64,000 nt of DNA from Lucifuga dentata (taxonomy: Eukaryota; Chordata; Actinopteri; Ophidiiformes; Bythitidae): NCBI GenBank assembly GCA_014773175.1, contig VXCM01003401.1, positions 24,757 through 88,756 of the forward strand. The letters are read 5' to 3'. How positions within the stretch are numbered: position 1 is the stretch's first letter; each line of letters opens with the position of its first letter. The notes beneath the pieces are model-generated. The model saw only the letters and a list, made by a program, of their open reading frames with translations, ran no database searches and had not been told where the DNA came from. The position numbers and the translations under genes are program-made. Positions 47,835 through 59,189 of the stretch are shown here, one piece after another.

Positions 47835-49209
47835 TTAAAGGACCATACTGGTGATTTGACATATTTTGGCTCAATATATACAACCCACATACATTTTACA
47901 TTACTGATAACCGTTTCCTAAAACACTGAGTGGTACATTTTAGAATTTTTTTTTTCTACCTTCCAGACTGCCATTGATTCCAATATGCTAGAAAAATCAA
48001 CTTGTAGACACTTGAAAGGCATTTGAAATTGGTAATCTATCACAGCGAACACTATGGGCCATAAAAAACATTAGCGGCACATTTAAAAGTTGTCTACAAG
48101 GGCAAATATCATCATGCAATCACGTTCTCTCATTCATACACGTCTGTTACCAGCATCTTTTTGTGTTTGCCTTGAAAGAGGCGCTACTACTACTTCTTGA
48201 CATTCAAGGAAGCGATTCAGAACACATTATCATGCAAAAATTAAGGCGTGTTTCATTCTGGTCACAAATTTCATCAGTATGAAATCTGGGCGGTGTTTAA
48301 AACTATTTAGCGATCAATACATTTGATAGATAAATTCGCTCAGCTGATCAGGCAGTTTATTTCAATAGTGTTTTGATAGAGTTTTGATCTGATCTTACGC
48401 ATTCTCCCGGCGCTCAGCATTCTCATCTGCTCTGCTGTGTGTTCTTCACACACACACACACACACACACCTCCTCCACCCATGCATAGCAGTCATGCTAT
48501 GGTTAATATGTGTCTTAAGTGAGTCAGATTCACATTCACTTTATTTGTAGTTCTAGCCACATATGAAAAGACGCTTCTTGTAGGACAAACGTGCTTCTGA
48601 AAATATGGAGCTTTAAAGCAGAATTTGTTTCCTTTGCTGGTTTAACTTGTCAATGTCACTTTAAAACCAGATGAATCAATATAAATCATGGCTCTTAATA
48701 TGAAGCAGCACGTTGATCTTCATTGGCTGAGACACACCTGACATCAACGCCATCTTAATGTGACAAGGTGTTCTGATTAACGTAAGAGAAGCTTTATGAA
48801 TGAGCTTCAATTATCATGGCACTTATTCAGTGTAACGCTGTGTGGTTATCGTGGTTTATTAAGGTTTTTGTTGAAGTTATTTATCTGTCTAACACGAAAT
48901 AGCACGAAAGACAATGTATGTCTCCACCAGGAAATATAGTCCCAAGAGAAGACGGCTTTTACAGAGAAATCAAAAACAACCATCCCTTCTACATTCTGAC
49001 ATACATGTTAGCAGGTGAAACATTGAATTTAAGATGGGTGTATCAACTGAACATTTGATTTTTAAAGACTAGGGAATTTGGCAAAATAACAGAAAAGCTA
49101 AGATATGATTTTATGTTTTGGAAATTGGATGTGAGCTAATTGGATGTCAGTGTATGCGTGTAGTACTTATTGGTCTTAAACATGCATAATCACTGGTATG
49201 CTCCTTTAA
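47835..49209 (+). mobile_element. family A (A1) element with nested family C element
   Basis: TTAAAGGACCATACTGGTG starts it and CACTGGTATGCTCCTTTAA ends it. The markers ctaccttccagactgccatt (47957) and ccaggaaatatagtcccaag (48926) lie on either side of the inserted C element at 48056-48864. Without the insertion it is 566 bp. Confidence 0.88.
48056..48864 (-). mobile_element. PIF/Harbinger-like family C element, nested
   Basis: It begins GGGCCATAAAAAAC and ends in ...tttattaagg. The body is the reverse complement of 23283-24110 over most of its length, with shared gcaaatatcatcatgcaatc, gatcagctga-type and aaagcagaatttgtttcctt blocks. A (CA)n tract at 48446-48469 corresponds to the TG/G tract of the other copy. 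No transposase is visible. Confidence 0.75.
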
Positions 49210-50678
49210 ATTCTAAAAAAACAACGGTCAGGATTTTTGTACCTATCTGTTCTGAAATACGTTCCTTAAACATCATGAAAAGCTATAGCAAAACACTTCC
49301 TACTGCTGTTATTCTTCTCATGAATTTTATGAATTATTTGAATTATTTAAGCCATAAACATCCACACTCAGACTGTCTTATGCTGCAAGTAATAAGAATT
49401 CATTTCAGTCTTAATCCTGCATTCCTGTCAGGATGGAGTCTGTGCCAGGAAATGCACCCACAACAGTACAGAACCATCAAAACCCTCCACTGTGGGAGGA
49501 TCTTATCTCTCCTCCACTCTTATTGATAATACCTTCTGCCCATACGCAAACAGCAAACGCGATAAGAATCTGAGCAGAACAGCTGTGGCGTACAGCTGTC
49601 AGATTTATTATTTGAACACATTGCCACACATACACAAAATACAACCATCCAAACACATTACAACTTTAAGCTTTGCACCCCCTCCTCTTCATTTTTCATA
49701 TAAAACATTTAGCGCTGCATGCGGACGATATCAAAAGGAGGATTTCCTGTCACCGTTGCAGGGAATTCTTCAAAAGTTATCTCCGCAAATCACCGCTACA
49801 AGACACGTTTGAATTAAAATGAGGCGGGATCTGGGACAAATCGCGCCGTTCCTTTTTTTTTTTTTTTTTTNCCCCCCCAATCAGCATGGAACAAAGTAAG
49901 ACAATCAAAAGATTTATTGGAAGAAGGATGCTCACATATGCACGCTACCCGCACGTGAAAGAGTCCTTCTTGTCGGTGAGAACTCATCGGCAGCAGTTGG
50001 AGAAGTGGGAACTATGGGAGAAAGCCCAAGAGATTTGCGTTCTGTCCCGAGAGGACAGGAAATTGGATGCTTGTGATAGGAGGTAATGAGGTTAGTGTGA
50101 ATTCTGAGAGCCATTTGTTGAAAGCAGGGAGATTATGAAAGAAAAACATTTGCTTCAACCTCAATTTTTTTTTTTTTTTTTTTTTGACTCCAGCATGGCT
50201 GAAATGAGCTTGATCTCTGTAGAGGCACCTGATATGACTTTGAGTCCGGGGTTTCAAATAGCAGAAGACAGGATTTTTAAGAAGAAATGTGAAAAAAAAA
50301 AAGAGGAGCTTAACCAGTTTTTGATTTAAATTGTACAATTAACATCATGCGGGCAGCTGGTTCAAATCCCACAGGAGCTGAAACACTTTCCTGGTTTGAG
50401 ACAATGTCAATACTCATATTTCATATTTGCCTGATCATTCTAAAATCCAGTTCATATTTTCCATCTCTTCCTCCTCTACCTACACCTGATTAGCTAAACC
50501 AGGTGTGTTCACCTGGTTGGTGCTTTCCAGCTTTTAATTGGCTAAAAACACCTAATTTAGCAACTCAGGTGTGGATAGAGATGGAACATATGCAGTGCTG
50601 TACTACCTGAGGATTGGGGGTTTAGAACCAAAGATCAATTTCTAAAACTGAAGAAAATCTAATGCTGCATTTGTCACT
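49210..50678. other. no gene seen; T-run gap and small hairpin element
   Basis: A T/C homopolymer gap is at 49871 and T runs are at 50166-50185. Several short frames on both strands show no domain. ggttcaaatccc at 50361 resembles a tRNA B-box but lacks a matching A-box or cloverleaf. Confidence 0.45.
50480..50577. mobile_element. tiny inverted-repeat element (cacctga ends)
   Basis: acacctgattagctaaa near 50482 and its imperfect reverse complement ttagcaactcaggtgt near 50558 bracket about 60 bp. An inner perfect hairpin, aaccaggtg/cacctggtt, lies at 50497-50518. It resembles the very short foldback repeats common in fish; the family is unknown. Confidence 0.5.
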
Positions 50679-51262
50679 TTAAAGGACCATACCATCCATT
50701 ATGTATGTTTGAGCCTAATATATTCAATTTTCATACATGTAACGTTACTGACAATCATTTCCCAAAGCATACTATTGGAACGGTGAATTAAAAATGTTTT
50801 TCCTACCTTCCAGCCCACCACTGGTTTCAGTTCATTCTGCTATTAAAATCAACTTGTTGATACTTGAAATGTTTCTGGGATAGTAATCCATCATCGCCAA
50901 CAAGACGTGTATTCAGGTTTTTTCGAAGTTTCATAATTTTAGTGTTTAAGCTCAATAAAAAAGTGCAGAGTGAATGTATGTTTCCACCGGGGAATATAGT
51001 TCCAAAAGAAGACCTGCATTTATAGAAAAATTTAAATGACTGTGACTTCATAAGGCTGCTTAACTATTAGAAAGTGAAACATGGATTTTTAAGGTGGGTG
51101 TATCACTTGAGTATTTGATTTAGAAAGATTAAGAGATTTTGCACAATATCAGGAAAGCTGAAATACGGTTTCATCCTTTGGGAGATGATTGTCACGAATG
51201 TAACATGTATGAAAATTGAATAAATTAGGCTCAAACATGCAAAATGGGTGGTATGCTATTAA
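50679..51262 (+). mobile_element. family A (A2) element, complete
   Basis: The ends are TTAAAGGACCATACCATCC and GGTGGTATGCTATTAA. Inverted repeats of about 88 bp are visible from TTAA to cccaaagca. The markers ctaccttccagcccaccac and ccggggaatatagttcc give the plus orientation. Length is 584 bp. Confidence 0.92.
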
Positions 51263-53419
51263 ATGATTGTCCACATAAATCTAAGGATTCTTAGACAACA
51301 AGGGGTTCAGCTGCCTAATCTCCTAAAATAATAATTATTTCCTCATGATTATTTATTTTATCGGAGTTTTTACATATTTTTACTTATTAATTGCTATTTT
51401 TTTTTCTGCTTTTAAAGGCTTTGCACTTCCTGAGATGTAAAGGGCTAAATTATCTAACGATGATCTAAACATCCAATCTGGGTTACATACTGTATGAGAG
51501 AATGTTGAATTTGAATTTTCAGTTGCTGCATAGTGAATGCATCAAAAAAGTGGATGAGCCCCCACTTGCAGCGCACAAACAGCAGGGTTTCACTGCAGAA
51601 GTGGAAATCTCATCTTTGCAAAGCACACGCACATCCGTAGGATATCTGCCAGCGCAGTTTGCATGACACAGGTGAAAGGCTGTGCAACTAACACCGGCAC
51701 AGAGACAAAAGTACAACTGCACAAAAAAAAAGTAACACCGGGAGAGGCACAAAGCAAAAACTTGCAGAAATATTACAAAGTGTGATGACAGACAGAGGAA
51801 CGAAAGCAAAAGGCAGAAAGTGAGGAAAATCTTCTATCAAGGAGAGTTTGGGCCTGTAAAGCGGGAAATAGACAATAGCAGAGGAGGATGAGTTACAGCC
51901 CTCCCCGACTCACTACCCATTCATTTACTATTCAGACATCATAGTAAAATTCACTTCAAGTACATCCACCCACCGTAACACTGAGCAAACTGAAAAAGAA
52001 GTCATCATTTTTGTTACTTTCCAGCATTTGAAGTCTGACAGTTCTGCATTTTGTCCACTGCTAACTATGAGTCAACGGTTTCAGTATTTGAGAGGTCGAT
52101 GATATCAATCATTTTATTGTAAGACTTTAAAGGCCTTTTATGGAAAGTGGTCTGTGTGTGAATTCATTTCCAGGGGGCAGAATTCAACAAAACCTTAAAG
52201 TACCATATGCAGAGAGATGAATTCAGCTCACCTTGACAGAAAGAAAACAATCTTTCTCTCCTTTGTTTGGCTCCCGTCGTCATGTCTGGAGGTGTTTCTG
52301 TGGTGCCTCCATTTTTGCAAATATGCTCAAGCTGTGTATCTCATTTATTTCTTTTATCTTGACCACTTAGTCGCTTTTAAAGGTAAGAGCCTGACCTTTC
52401 CGTAACATCTGGAAGGACCATCCCGCAGAAAGCAAGACTGACCTTTTTTAGGCATTCTCCTTCTCAGCAGGCTGCCAATTAACCTTCAGTAAGGCAGGAA
52501 CGGCATGAAACACGTACCGGAAAAAAAAAGCTTTCATAAAAGCCTTTCACAAAAATCATGAGGATCTGAGCTTTTTTTTTCTTTAAATACTTATTTATTT
52601 AATTATTTTGTTTATGAATAGACCAACAGGCATAAAACTCACTTTATAGCAACATCTGCAGTAAGTTCTCTGTAAAGCTGCATTTATGCTGCCGTGTATA
52701 CGCGACCTGAGGATTCTAATTCTGATTCTAATTTTTGCTCACATGTGGCACATATCAGATGTGTTGTAAACAGTAAAAATATACAAGGGATCCGGTATTC
52801 TCAGATCTGTTTTGGGCCACATTCATACTGTACAGTAAGTGGAAATGCTGTATATCTCATCTATTGGATATCTGCCAAGACTGTCATCTTATCAAGCAGT
52901 CAATTAAATTTATTTTTATTTTTTTAAATTGATTTTCTTATACAGGCATCAATAGCACACTGAATAAACCATCCAAGAAAAAAAAAAAAAANAAAAAAAA
53001 AAAAAAAGACAGACCTGTATGAGTATAGCATCTTCAGCCCCCTCAGCCAACCAAACCATCTGTCAACCTGACCCCTCCATAAAAAAAAGAAAAAAAATCA
53101 TAATTGTCAATAAATTAGAACCAATAGAAAAAAAAGATATAACTAAAATAAAAATGAAAATATATCCATACATATACACATATCAGTACACACCCACACA
53201 TGCACATGTACATTATAAAAACTATATGTACAATTAACTTTAAATACAATCGAACAGGCAGTACATCCATACATTTGAGCCAATCCCACGCAATCCTCAC
53301 TTAAGTTTTTTCTCCCACAATTATAACATATATGTAAGGGGAATAGCATATATAAAGCGTTTACTTGATCTCAGGAGTGACAAGATTAATATAAATAAGT
53401 AAAGGCATCCACATTTTTT
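51263..53419. other. no gene seen; A-run gap
   Basis: An A homopolymer with a gap lies at 52978-53007. Frames on both strands are short or of low complexity. The lower part (53010-53419) may be the 3' untranslated part of the LINE relic that follows, but this is unproven. Confidence 0.4.
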
Positions 53420-53724
53420 TTTTTTAATTTCTGCTGCATACTGGTTAAAGTGAATCGGATCTTTTCAAATTTAACATAATTTAACAAGTCTTTGAGCCAG
53501 CTCTCATATACGTACAATAAGATGACAAGCTAATAATGTAGGTAAAGTTGTTGTTGTACTTGTTGTTTTTCCTTGGAAAGTCAAGGCAAGGTTGAGATTC
53601 CAAATATTGCTGTATAAGGATTTGGTGGTCAATGCAGATTAATGACAGCCTACAAAATATCAAAAATTTGTGACCAGAAATATTCAGGACAAGACCAAAA
53701 CATATGAATATGATTCGCAAGTGA
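53420..53724 (-). pseudogene. L1/Tx1-type LINE C-terminal relic
   Basis: Read on the minus strand from 53724, one frame gives ANHIHMFWSCPEYFWSQIFDIL, then a stop. It then continues with segments resembling VINLH, PPNPYTAIFGIS, TLLACHLIV and KDPIHFNQ, with further stops between them. An H-x-FW-x-CP motif followed by FW-x-x-IF, then an N-P-x-x-A-x-FG segment and an LLA..LI stretch, is the usual pattern after the reverse transcriptase domain of L1-clade (including Tx1-like) LINEs. At least five in-frame stops show it is long dead. The reverse transcriptase domain itself is not recognisable upstream. Confidence 0.5.
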
Positions 53725-56043
53725 CTGTCTGGTGCCTGTAGCTACTGTTATCTGTATTCTTAAATTAGATTTTTATAGCACTTTTTCCACATTAAATGCA
53801 ACTCAGACAAAAAGAGGGAATAAAAAAAAGGAATAAGAGTAGGTAGAAAGACCATAGAGATCGCTGAGACCAATGCACGTTCGAAAGAAAGTGACACGCT
53901 TCTATTTTTACTGCTCATTACTGTAATATGATTACGATTTCTGCAGAACTTTAAAGATGCTTTGGAAAGCAATACCTTGTATAATGCATGTCTTATTTGT
54001 GTCCATTGTGGCATTTTTGTTTATGTCTTAGAAACTAAACCTGCATGTGGGTTGTTTTTGGTCGAAATCGTGTAAACACAGGCATCAGATATGAGCCAAA
54101 AAAAAAAAAAAAANAAAAAAAAAAAAAAAAAGTATAATCTGAGTTCAGCATCAAGAGGTGTAGTGTAAATGATGCCTCCATGCCTCCGAAGTGCATCAGA
54201 TCTAATAATGGCACACACAGTATGTATCATAAATCATATGAGATTCATATTGGCTGTGCTGATGTTATCATGGATACTTCACTACCACAATATGTCTACC
54301 ATGGGATCAATCCCTGCAAGCATTGCAGCAACCGCATCAACCCCGGGTGTTCTAATATTTCATGTACTTTCACAAGATTGAGCTTGAGGCGAAAAAAAAA
54401 AAAAAAAANAAAAAAAAAAAAAAAAGAAGCGCGAGAGCATTTGTAAAGTTTCAGGAGTTGATTACCATTGCTTAATATTCTCTGGTAAAACATCTGCATG
54501 GGTAATTGCTTGGCTGGGTTTGTTTCTCTCCCGGCGGTGCCCTTCTTCATTTAATGCATGAACCTGTGCAGCAACAACAACACTTAATTGTCAGAGGAAG
54601 AGGCATTGTATGCAACACACATCCGCAACAAGAACCTCTGAGGCGCAGCGCAGCGAGTTAAAGGGACAACTCCTCCATTATGACACATTTGCATTGTCGC
54701 TGATGTAAGCGAATGGGAGGGGTTTTATTTTATGCGGCAATCTGCTCGGCTGTAGACAGGTCATTTTTTAAATTAAAATTAAGCAATCTGGCAAAGGAGC
54801 TGTAATTGGAAGCAACATTTTGAGTAATTGTAAACATGCTGTGATTACACTATGTGACTGATGATAAATAACTTTCAAGCTTCTTTGCAAACAAAGTATC
54901 ACACTTTTATTTTTTCCCCCCAAACTGGCATTCTTGCTGACTTTGAGTTCTTATTCATAGCTTATCAGTACGATACACCCTGTCAGTCAAAAACTACAGT
55001 ACATGTGCCACTTGTATTGGAATGACATGTCACGTGACATGTTGCAATAACAAGCTGCATTCTAGCAGTGGCAATGTGACTCCTGGGTTATATGTTTTTG
55101 CAGTATGTAAATCTGACAAAATCAGGATTAATGCAGGGATGTTGGTGTGTGACTTGAGCGATGGACGGCCAATGAACCAATCCGCTGGAAATGTGAGACT
55201 TTTTTTTCAAAAGCACATTGTTTTCAGTGATGCTAAGTAGCATTCAGTGGAACAGCAAACCACCTTGACACATCTGCTGCACGCTTGCATAGATTTTGGA
55301 ACACCGTGAGAGGACAAAAGCAGCCGTTCCTTTGAGGTTTCTTGAGCTGCAGTGGTCTTTGACCTATTTTGTGGCAAAAGGGACATGATCTATGTTTTAA
55401 TCAGGGTGTTTCTGTTGGGAGAGGAAGCCCCAGGACACCAGAAAATACACAAAAAGAAGATAACTGACTAATTCCACAAATGTCCTCATTATGCTATTGT
55501 ACTGGACTGAAAATGGCATGGGTGATGTGTCTGTTTTCTTAGCAATGAAACTGATAGAATAACAAAAAAAGACTTTTCTATGAAAAAAGTTTGGCCAGAA
55601 CTCAGATCGTAGTCCTCATTTGACCAATACTGACTGTGCATTGATCTGATGGTGGACACATTCATGCAGGTTTCTTTTCCATGCAACATTTCTTAGTGGA
55701 GGATCAGACTTGATTATTGCTAAAGCTCTTTTTTTTTTTTTTTTTTTTNTTTTTTTTTTTTTTTTTTTGCTGGGAACTTTAACTTGCTGGGCTTCAGTCT
55801 AGCCTTCAGATTCTTTTATGATATTCAGCCTGCCCTTGCTCTTCGAGTGAAAAGCGGCGAGCTGAGCTGTTTTTGCACACAGAACTGAGCGGTGATAACC
55901 CATAAGGTAATTCGCTGAGCACCGCTTGCATTCTCCCCTCTGCTGCTACACTCAAACTTCACCACATTCAGGTTTGCTAGTAACCTTTCCAATCCACAAC
56001 CACAGGCAGAGTAGTGGTATGTGACATAAACACAAGTGGCACG
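53725..56043. other. no gene seen; three homopolymer gaps
   Basis: Gaps with A or T runs lie at 54114, 54409 and 55749. The 54440-54870 segment is free of the repeat families and contains atttgcat and several taatt motifs, so it is one of the better candidates for a conserved non-coding element. Confidence 0.4.
55025..55042. promoter_or_regulatory. 18-bp perfect palindrome with CACGTG E-box
   Basis: acatgtcac is followed directly by its reverse complement gtgacatgt. The core GTCACGTGAC equals the motif bound by TFEB/MITF/USF-type bHLH-zipper factors. There is no gene nearby to which it could be assigned. Confidence 0.4.
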
Positions 56044-56301
56044 ATGATGGAGAAGAAGCTCATAATCTGTGTAGAGCAATTTCCCGGGTTGTACAACACA
56101 ACTTTAAATTTAAAATCATACCATGATCTAGGCAGAAAGCTGATTACTTCAGATCAGTCTACCAGGTTTGTAAACCAGGATATAATCTATGGTCGTATTC
56201 AAAATGTCAGGTTTGGGTGCTTTTTGATGATGCGTGTTGCTGTAGGCACTCTGTTCAATGCGCTGACCAACTTGCAGGTCTTCGTCAGCGTAGGCAGCAA
56301 G
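56044..56301 (+). pseudogene. possible MADF-like domain segment
   Basis: From the ATG at 56044 the frame reads MMEKKLIICVEQFPGLYNTT, then LNLKSYHDLGRKL. The spacing LI-x2-V-x3-P-x-LY-(x)n-Y-x-D resembles the first two helices of MADF domains, which occur in host DNA-binding proteins and in the accessory protein of PIF/Harbinger transposons. The conserved tryptophan expected after the RK segment is absent, and the rest is unlike a MADF. The frame ends in cagcaag followed by gtgagc, a good splice-donor context. It could be a decayed transposon exon, a chance match, or less likely a real exon. Confidence 0.3.
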
Positions 56302-56343
56302 GTGAGCGATGCATAGAAAGCTTTCTAAGTCCGTGCTTTGTAC

Positions 56344-56668
56344 CAGACATCCTCAACCACTGGGCCGCGAATCGATAAGAAACAAAACATTCACACTCAA
56401 AGGTACACAGAAAAAAATAGCTAAAACTAGATCTCTCAGTCACTCATCAGCAACAGAAACTAAATCCTGGAGCAGACTGGTTTTACTCTCCAACCTCAGG
56501 CCTCGCTGAGAGCGTCTGTCATTCAGGAAATGAGCCCAAGTGTTTCACCGATGTTGATAACCCTTAATTTGTCATCGGTTGAACTCTGCAGTCAGACCCG
56601 TCTGCTGGTCTGCAAAATTTATATCAATAAAACCTGGTCCGTGGTATAAAAAAAGGTTGGGGACCCCA
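56344..56668. mobile_element. hAT (Charlie-like) non-autonomous remnant
   Basis: The left end contains cctcaaccactgggccgcga and the right end tggtccgtgg followed by aaaaggttggggacccca. Both are the standard inverted termini of a widespread vertebrate hAT group (CAGGGGTCC...ACTGGGCCG). Flanking 8-mers ctttgtac (56336-56343) and cttcgtcc (56669-56676) agree at six of eight positions. Only 325 bp remain, without transposase. Confidence 0.82.
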
Positions 56669-56676
56669 CTTCGTCC

Positions 56677-57032
56677 TGCTTCTGCTAAAGAGACACCGTT
56701 TACACTGCTTCCTCAAAGGAAAATGGACATGTCAACATGTCAAACTTAACTGTGGTGACTAATTCCACAACTGCCAAGTTGGCGTTTTTCACAGCAGAAT
56801 TCTGTGGCCTTCTGTAAGTAAGTCATCCTCCCTCTAATAACCCAGATTTCATACTGTCAGAGCGAAACAGGTTATATTTTTTATGGAATATGTTTTATGA
56901 ATAGATCGCCTGGCATGCAGATGGGTAAATAATTCTTCTTTTAACACAAATGATGAAAAGTCAAAAGACATTTATGAACACACGAACATGGTTCGCTATC
57001 TGCTCTTACAACACGTTTATTCTGGTGTTTTA
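56677..57032. other. no gene seen
   Basis: Unassigned sequence between the hAT remnant and family A. Confidence 0.4.
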
Positions 57033-57472
57033 TTAAAGGACTATACCAGTCATTTTGCATGTTTGAGCCTAATATATTCAATTTTCATAAATGTTGTGTT
57101 ACTGACACTCTCTTCCCAAAGGATAAAACCATATTTCAGCTTTCCTGATATTTTGCAAAATCTCTGAATCTTTAAAAATCAATGTTTTTTATACTAATAG
57201 TTGCACAGCCTTATGAAGTCATGGTTGTTTAAATTTTTCGATAAATGCAGGTCTTCTTTTGGGACTATATTCCCTGGTGGAGGCATACATTCACTCCTCG
57301 TTTTTTTATTTCACTTAAATGCTAAAATTACATAACTTCTAAAAAAAACCTGAATGCACGTCTTGTTGGTGATGATGGATTACCTATCCCAAGAATGTTT
57401 CAAGTATCAACAAGTTGATTTTAATAACGTACCAGAATGAACTGAAACCAACGGCGGTCTGGAAGGTAAGAA

Positions 57473-57511
<39 letters not shown>

Positions 57512-57619
57512 TCACCGTTCCAGTATTATGCTTTGGAAAATGATTGTCAGTAACATTATGTGTATGAAAATTGAATGTATTAGGCTCGAACATGCAAAAT
57601 ATGTGGTATGGTCCTTTAA
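57033..57619 (-). mobile_element. family A (A2) element with ATT/TAA microsatellite
   Basis: TTAAAGGACTATACCAGTC begins it and GTGGTATGGTCCTTTAA ends it. The markers gggactatattccctggtgg and gcggtctggaaggtaag give the minus orientation. The internal A/T-rich tract that follows tctggaaggt in other copies is here a (TAA)n microsatellite at 57473-57510. Confidence 0.92.
57473..57510. repeat. (TAA)n microsatellite inside family A
   Basis: About 12-13 TAA units at the position of the element's internal A/T tract. Confidence 0.95.
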
Positions 57620-58502
57620 TTACAGTCACTATTTTTCAAAGAAAACACAAAGCATCATTCATTGCATATTCTTTGAAAACTATTGTTTTAAAATTCCGTA
57701 AAGACAGAGTGATTGAACAACAAAACACAAGCCACTTTGTGGATTATTTGCTGAATGTGCTTTTACAGCGTAGCCACTAAGAAACATTTCTAGCGATGTG
57801 TTACTAGGCAAGTAACACTTGCCAAAAAAGATGATAAAATTAAATCCAAAATTAACAGTGGCATCTCAGATGGAATTTGTTGGAGTGCAACTCGTTTGAT
57901 GGTGAGGGCTTCTCATATTACCCATCATAAAATCATAACAGGCCATGAGAAAATATGACTGAGCGTCACCCATCACGGTGAAAGTGCTGCTGACGCTTCA
58001 GATCTCTTAGTTAATAGTGTATCATAGCAGCATCAAATTAAGAGTTTCATTGCTTCCAGTGCTCTCAGGTCTTAAAAGAGTGCGTGGTTATAAAAAAGTT
58101 ATGCTTCAGGCACATGCAGGAAGAGTTATCAACTATGATTTTATTGACTTTTGATTTTATTGGACTACTATCAGCATTTCATCAGCGAAAGGCGGTCCAA
58201 ACATTTGTATTAACAGGAAGGAGGAAACACACCTTTTCTCTTGTATTATCTTTGTCTCTCCCACATGGTCTTCCATTTCCTTTGTAATTTAGATGAACTT
58301 TTCTCTTTGTGTATTGACTGATTTGGTCATGAACAACTATGCCACCTATAGCTTTGTATTTCAACTGCAATAACCATAATTATTACTTCTGATTCCTATT
58401 ATGCAGCAACCACAGAAAATCCCTAGGGGGCCATGAACTTGTTTCTCCGCAGGTTACAGGAATAATGCTCTCATTATATTGAACACCAAACACACGGATG
58501 CA

Positions 58503-58503
58503 G

Positions 58504-58537
<34 letters not shown>

Positions 58538-58541
58538 TATA
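58503..58541. repeat. (TA)n microsatellite
   Basis: About 19 TA units with one tac interruption. Confidence 0.95.
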
Positions 58542-58789
58542 AAGTTGCCTTTGTCAGAGAAGCAAAGAAGCACATGTACCTTCTTCCCTCAAGTTCTTCC
58601 TTTGGAAATCACAGAGTTTATGGCCCCATTATAATAGCTGAACCATGGGGATGTCAGGGCTGCTAGACTTTATTGAGGGCGATGGGTGAGAGAGATTACA
58701 GCCATCAATATAGATTTGGATGTTACTCACACCTCTGCAGAGCAATGGGTAAGCCCAGAGGCTCAAGCCAAGGCTGTGTGTATTACAGA

Positions 58790-58823
58790 GTGTGTGTGTG
58801 TGTGTGTGNGGGGGGGGGGGGTG
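58790..58823. repeat. (TG)n followed by poly-G, with assembly gap
   Basis: TG units, then N at 58809, then a G run. The true length is unresolved. Confidence 0.85.
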
Positions 58824-59121
58824 AGAAATGCAGGCAAGTGCTGAGCCCAAAAATTTGTGATTTGTGTGTCTGACTGAGTGGTCACATGCTTCCTTTTGTC
58901 AGGTCAAATTAGTCAGTTTCTTTGTGTCGACAGGGTAGCATGTCAGGCATGTGGCAGCGTGTTTTGGAGACAGACAGAGCATAGAGGTAGAAAACGCAGC
59001 AAAATGGACGTCAGAGCAGCTGCATTGTTCAGCAGTCTGTTCCTGGTCCAGGTCTCAGGTCTCTGAAGGTTCCCACCTGTTCTCAGAGATGATGGGACTT
59101 TTGACTAAGTATAGTTTATTA

Positions 59122-59189
59122 CAGGGGTACTCAAATATAAATCTTAAATGTCCACAAAGAAAATTTTCTGTAAGACAGTAGCCCATTTA
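59122..59189. mobile_element. hAT-like family E left-end fragment
   Basis: CAGGGGTACTCAAATATAAA, then tcttaaatgtccacaaagaa, match the first 65 bases of the copies at 8711 and 44253. It stops at ttat/taa, exactly where family A starts. The E copy at 44253 has tttattaagg at this place, so A used that TTAA as target. Confidence 0.75.

Larger units (their letters stand above)
57620..59121. other. no gene seen; TA and TG/G tracts
   Basis: It contains the TA microsatellite at 58503 and a TG tract running into poly-G with a gap at 58809. Short frames on both strands have no domain. Confidence 0.45.

Noticed and set aside
50361..50372. tRNA B-box-like ggttcaaatccc
   Set aside because: No A-box at the right distance and no cloverleaf; it may be a trace of a SINE but cannot be supported.
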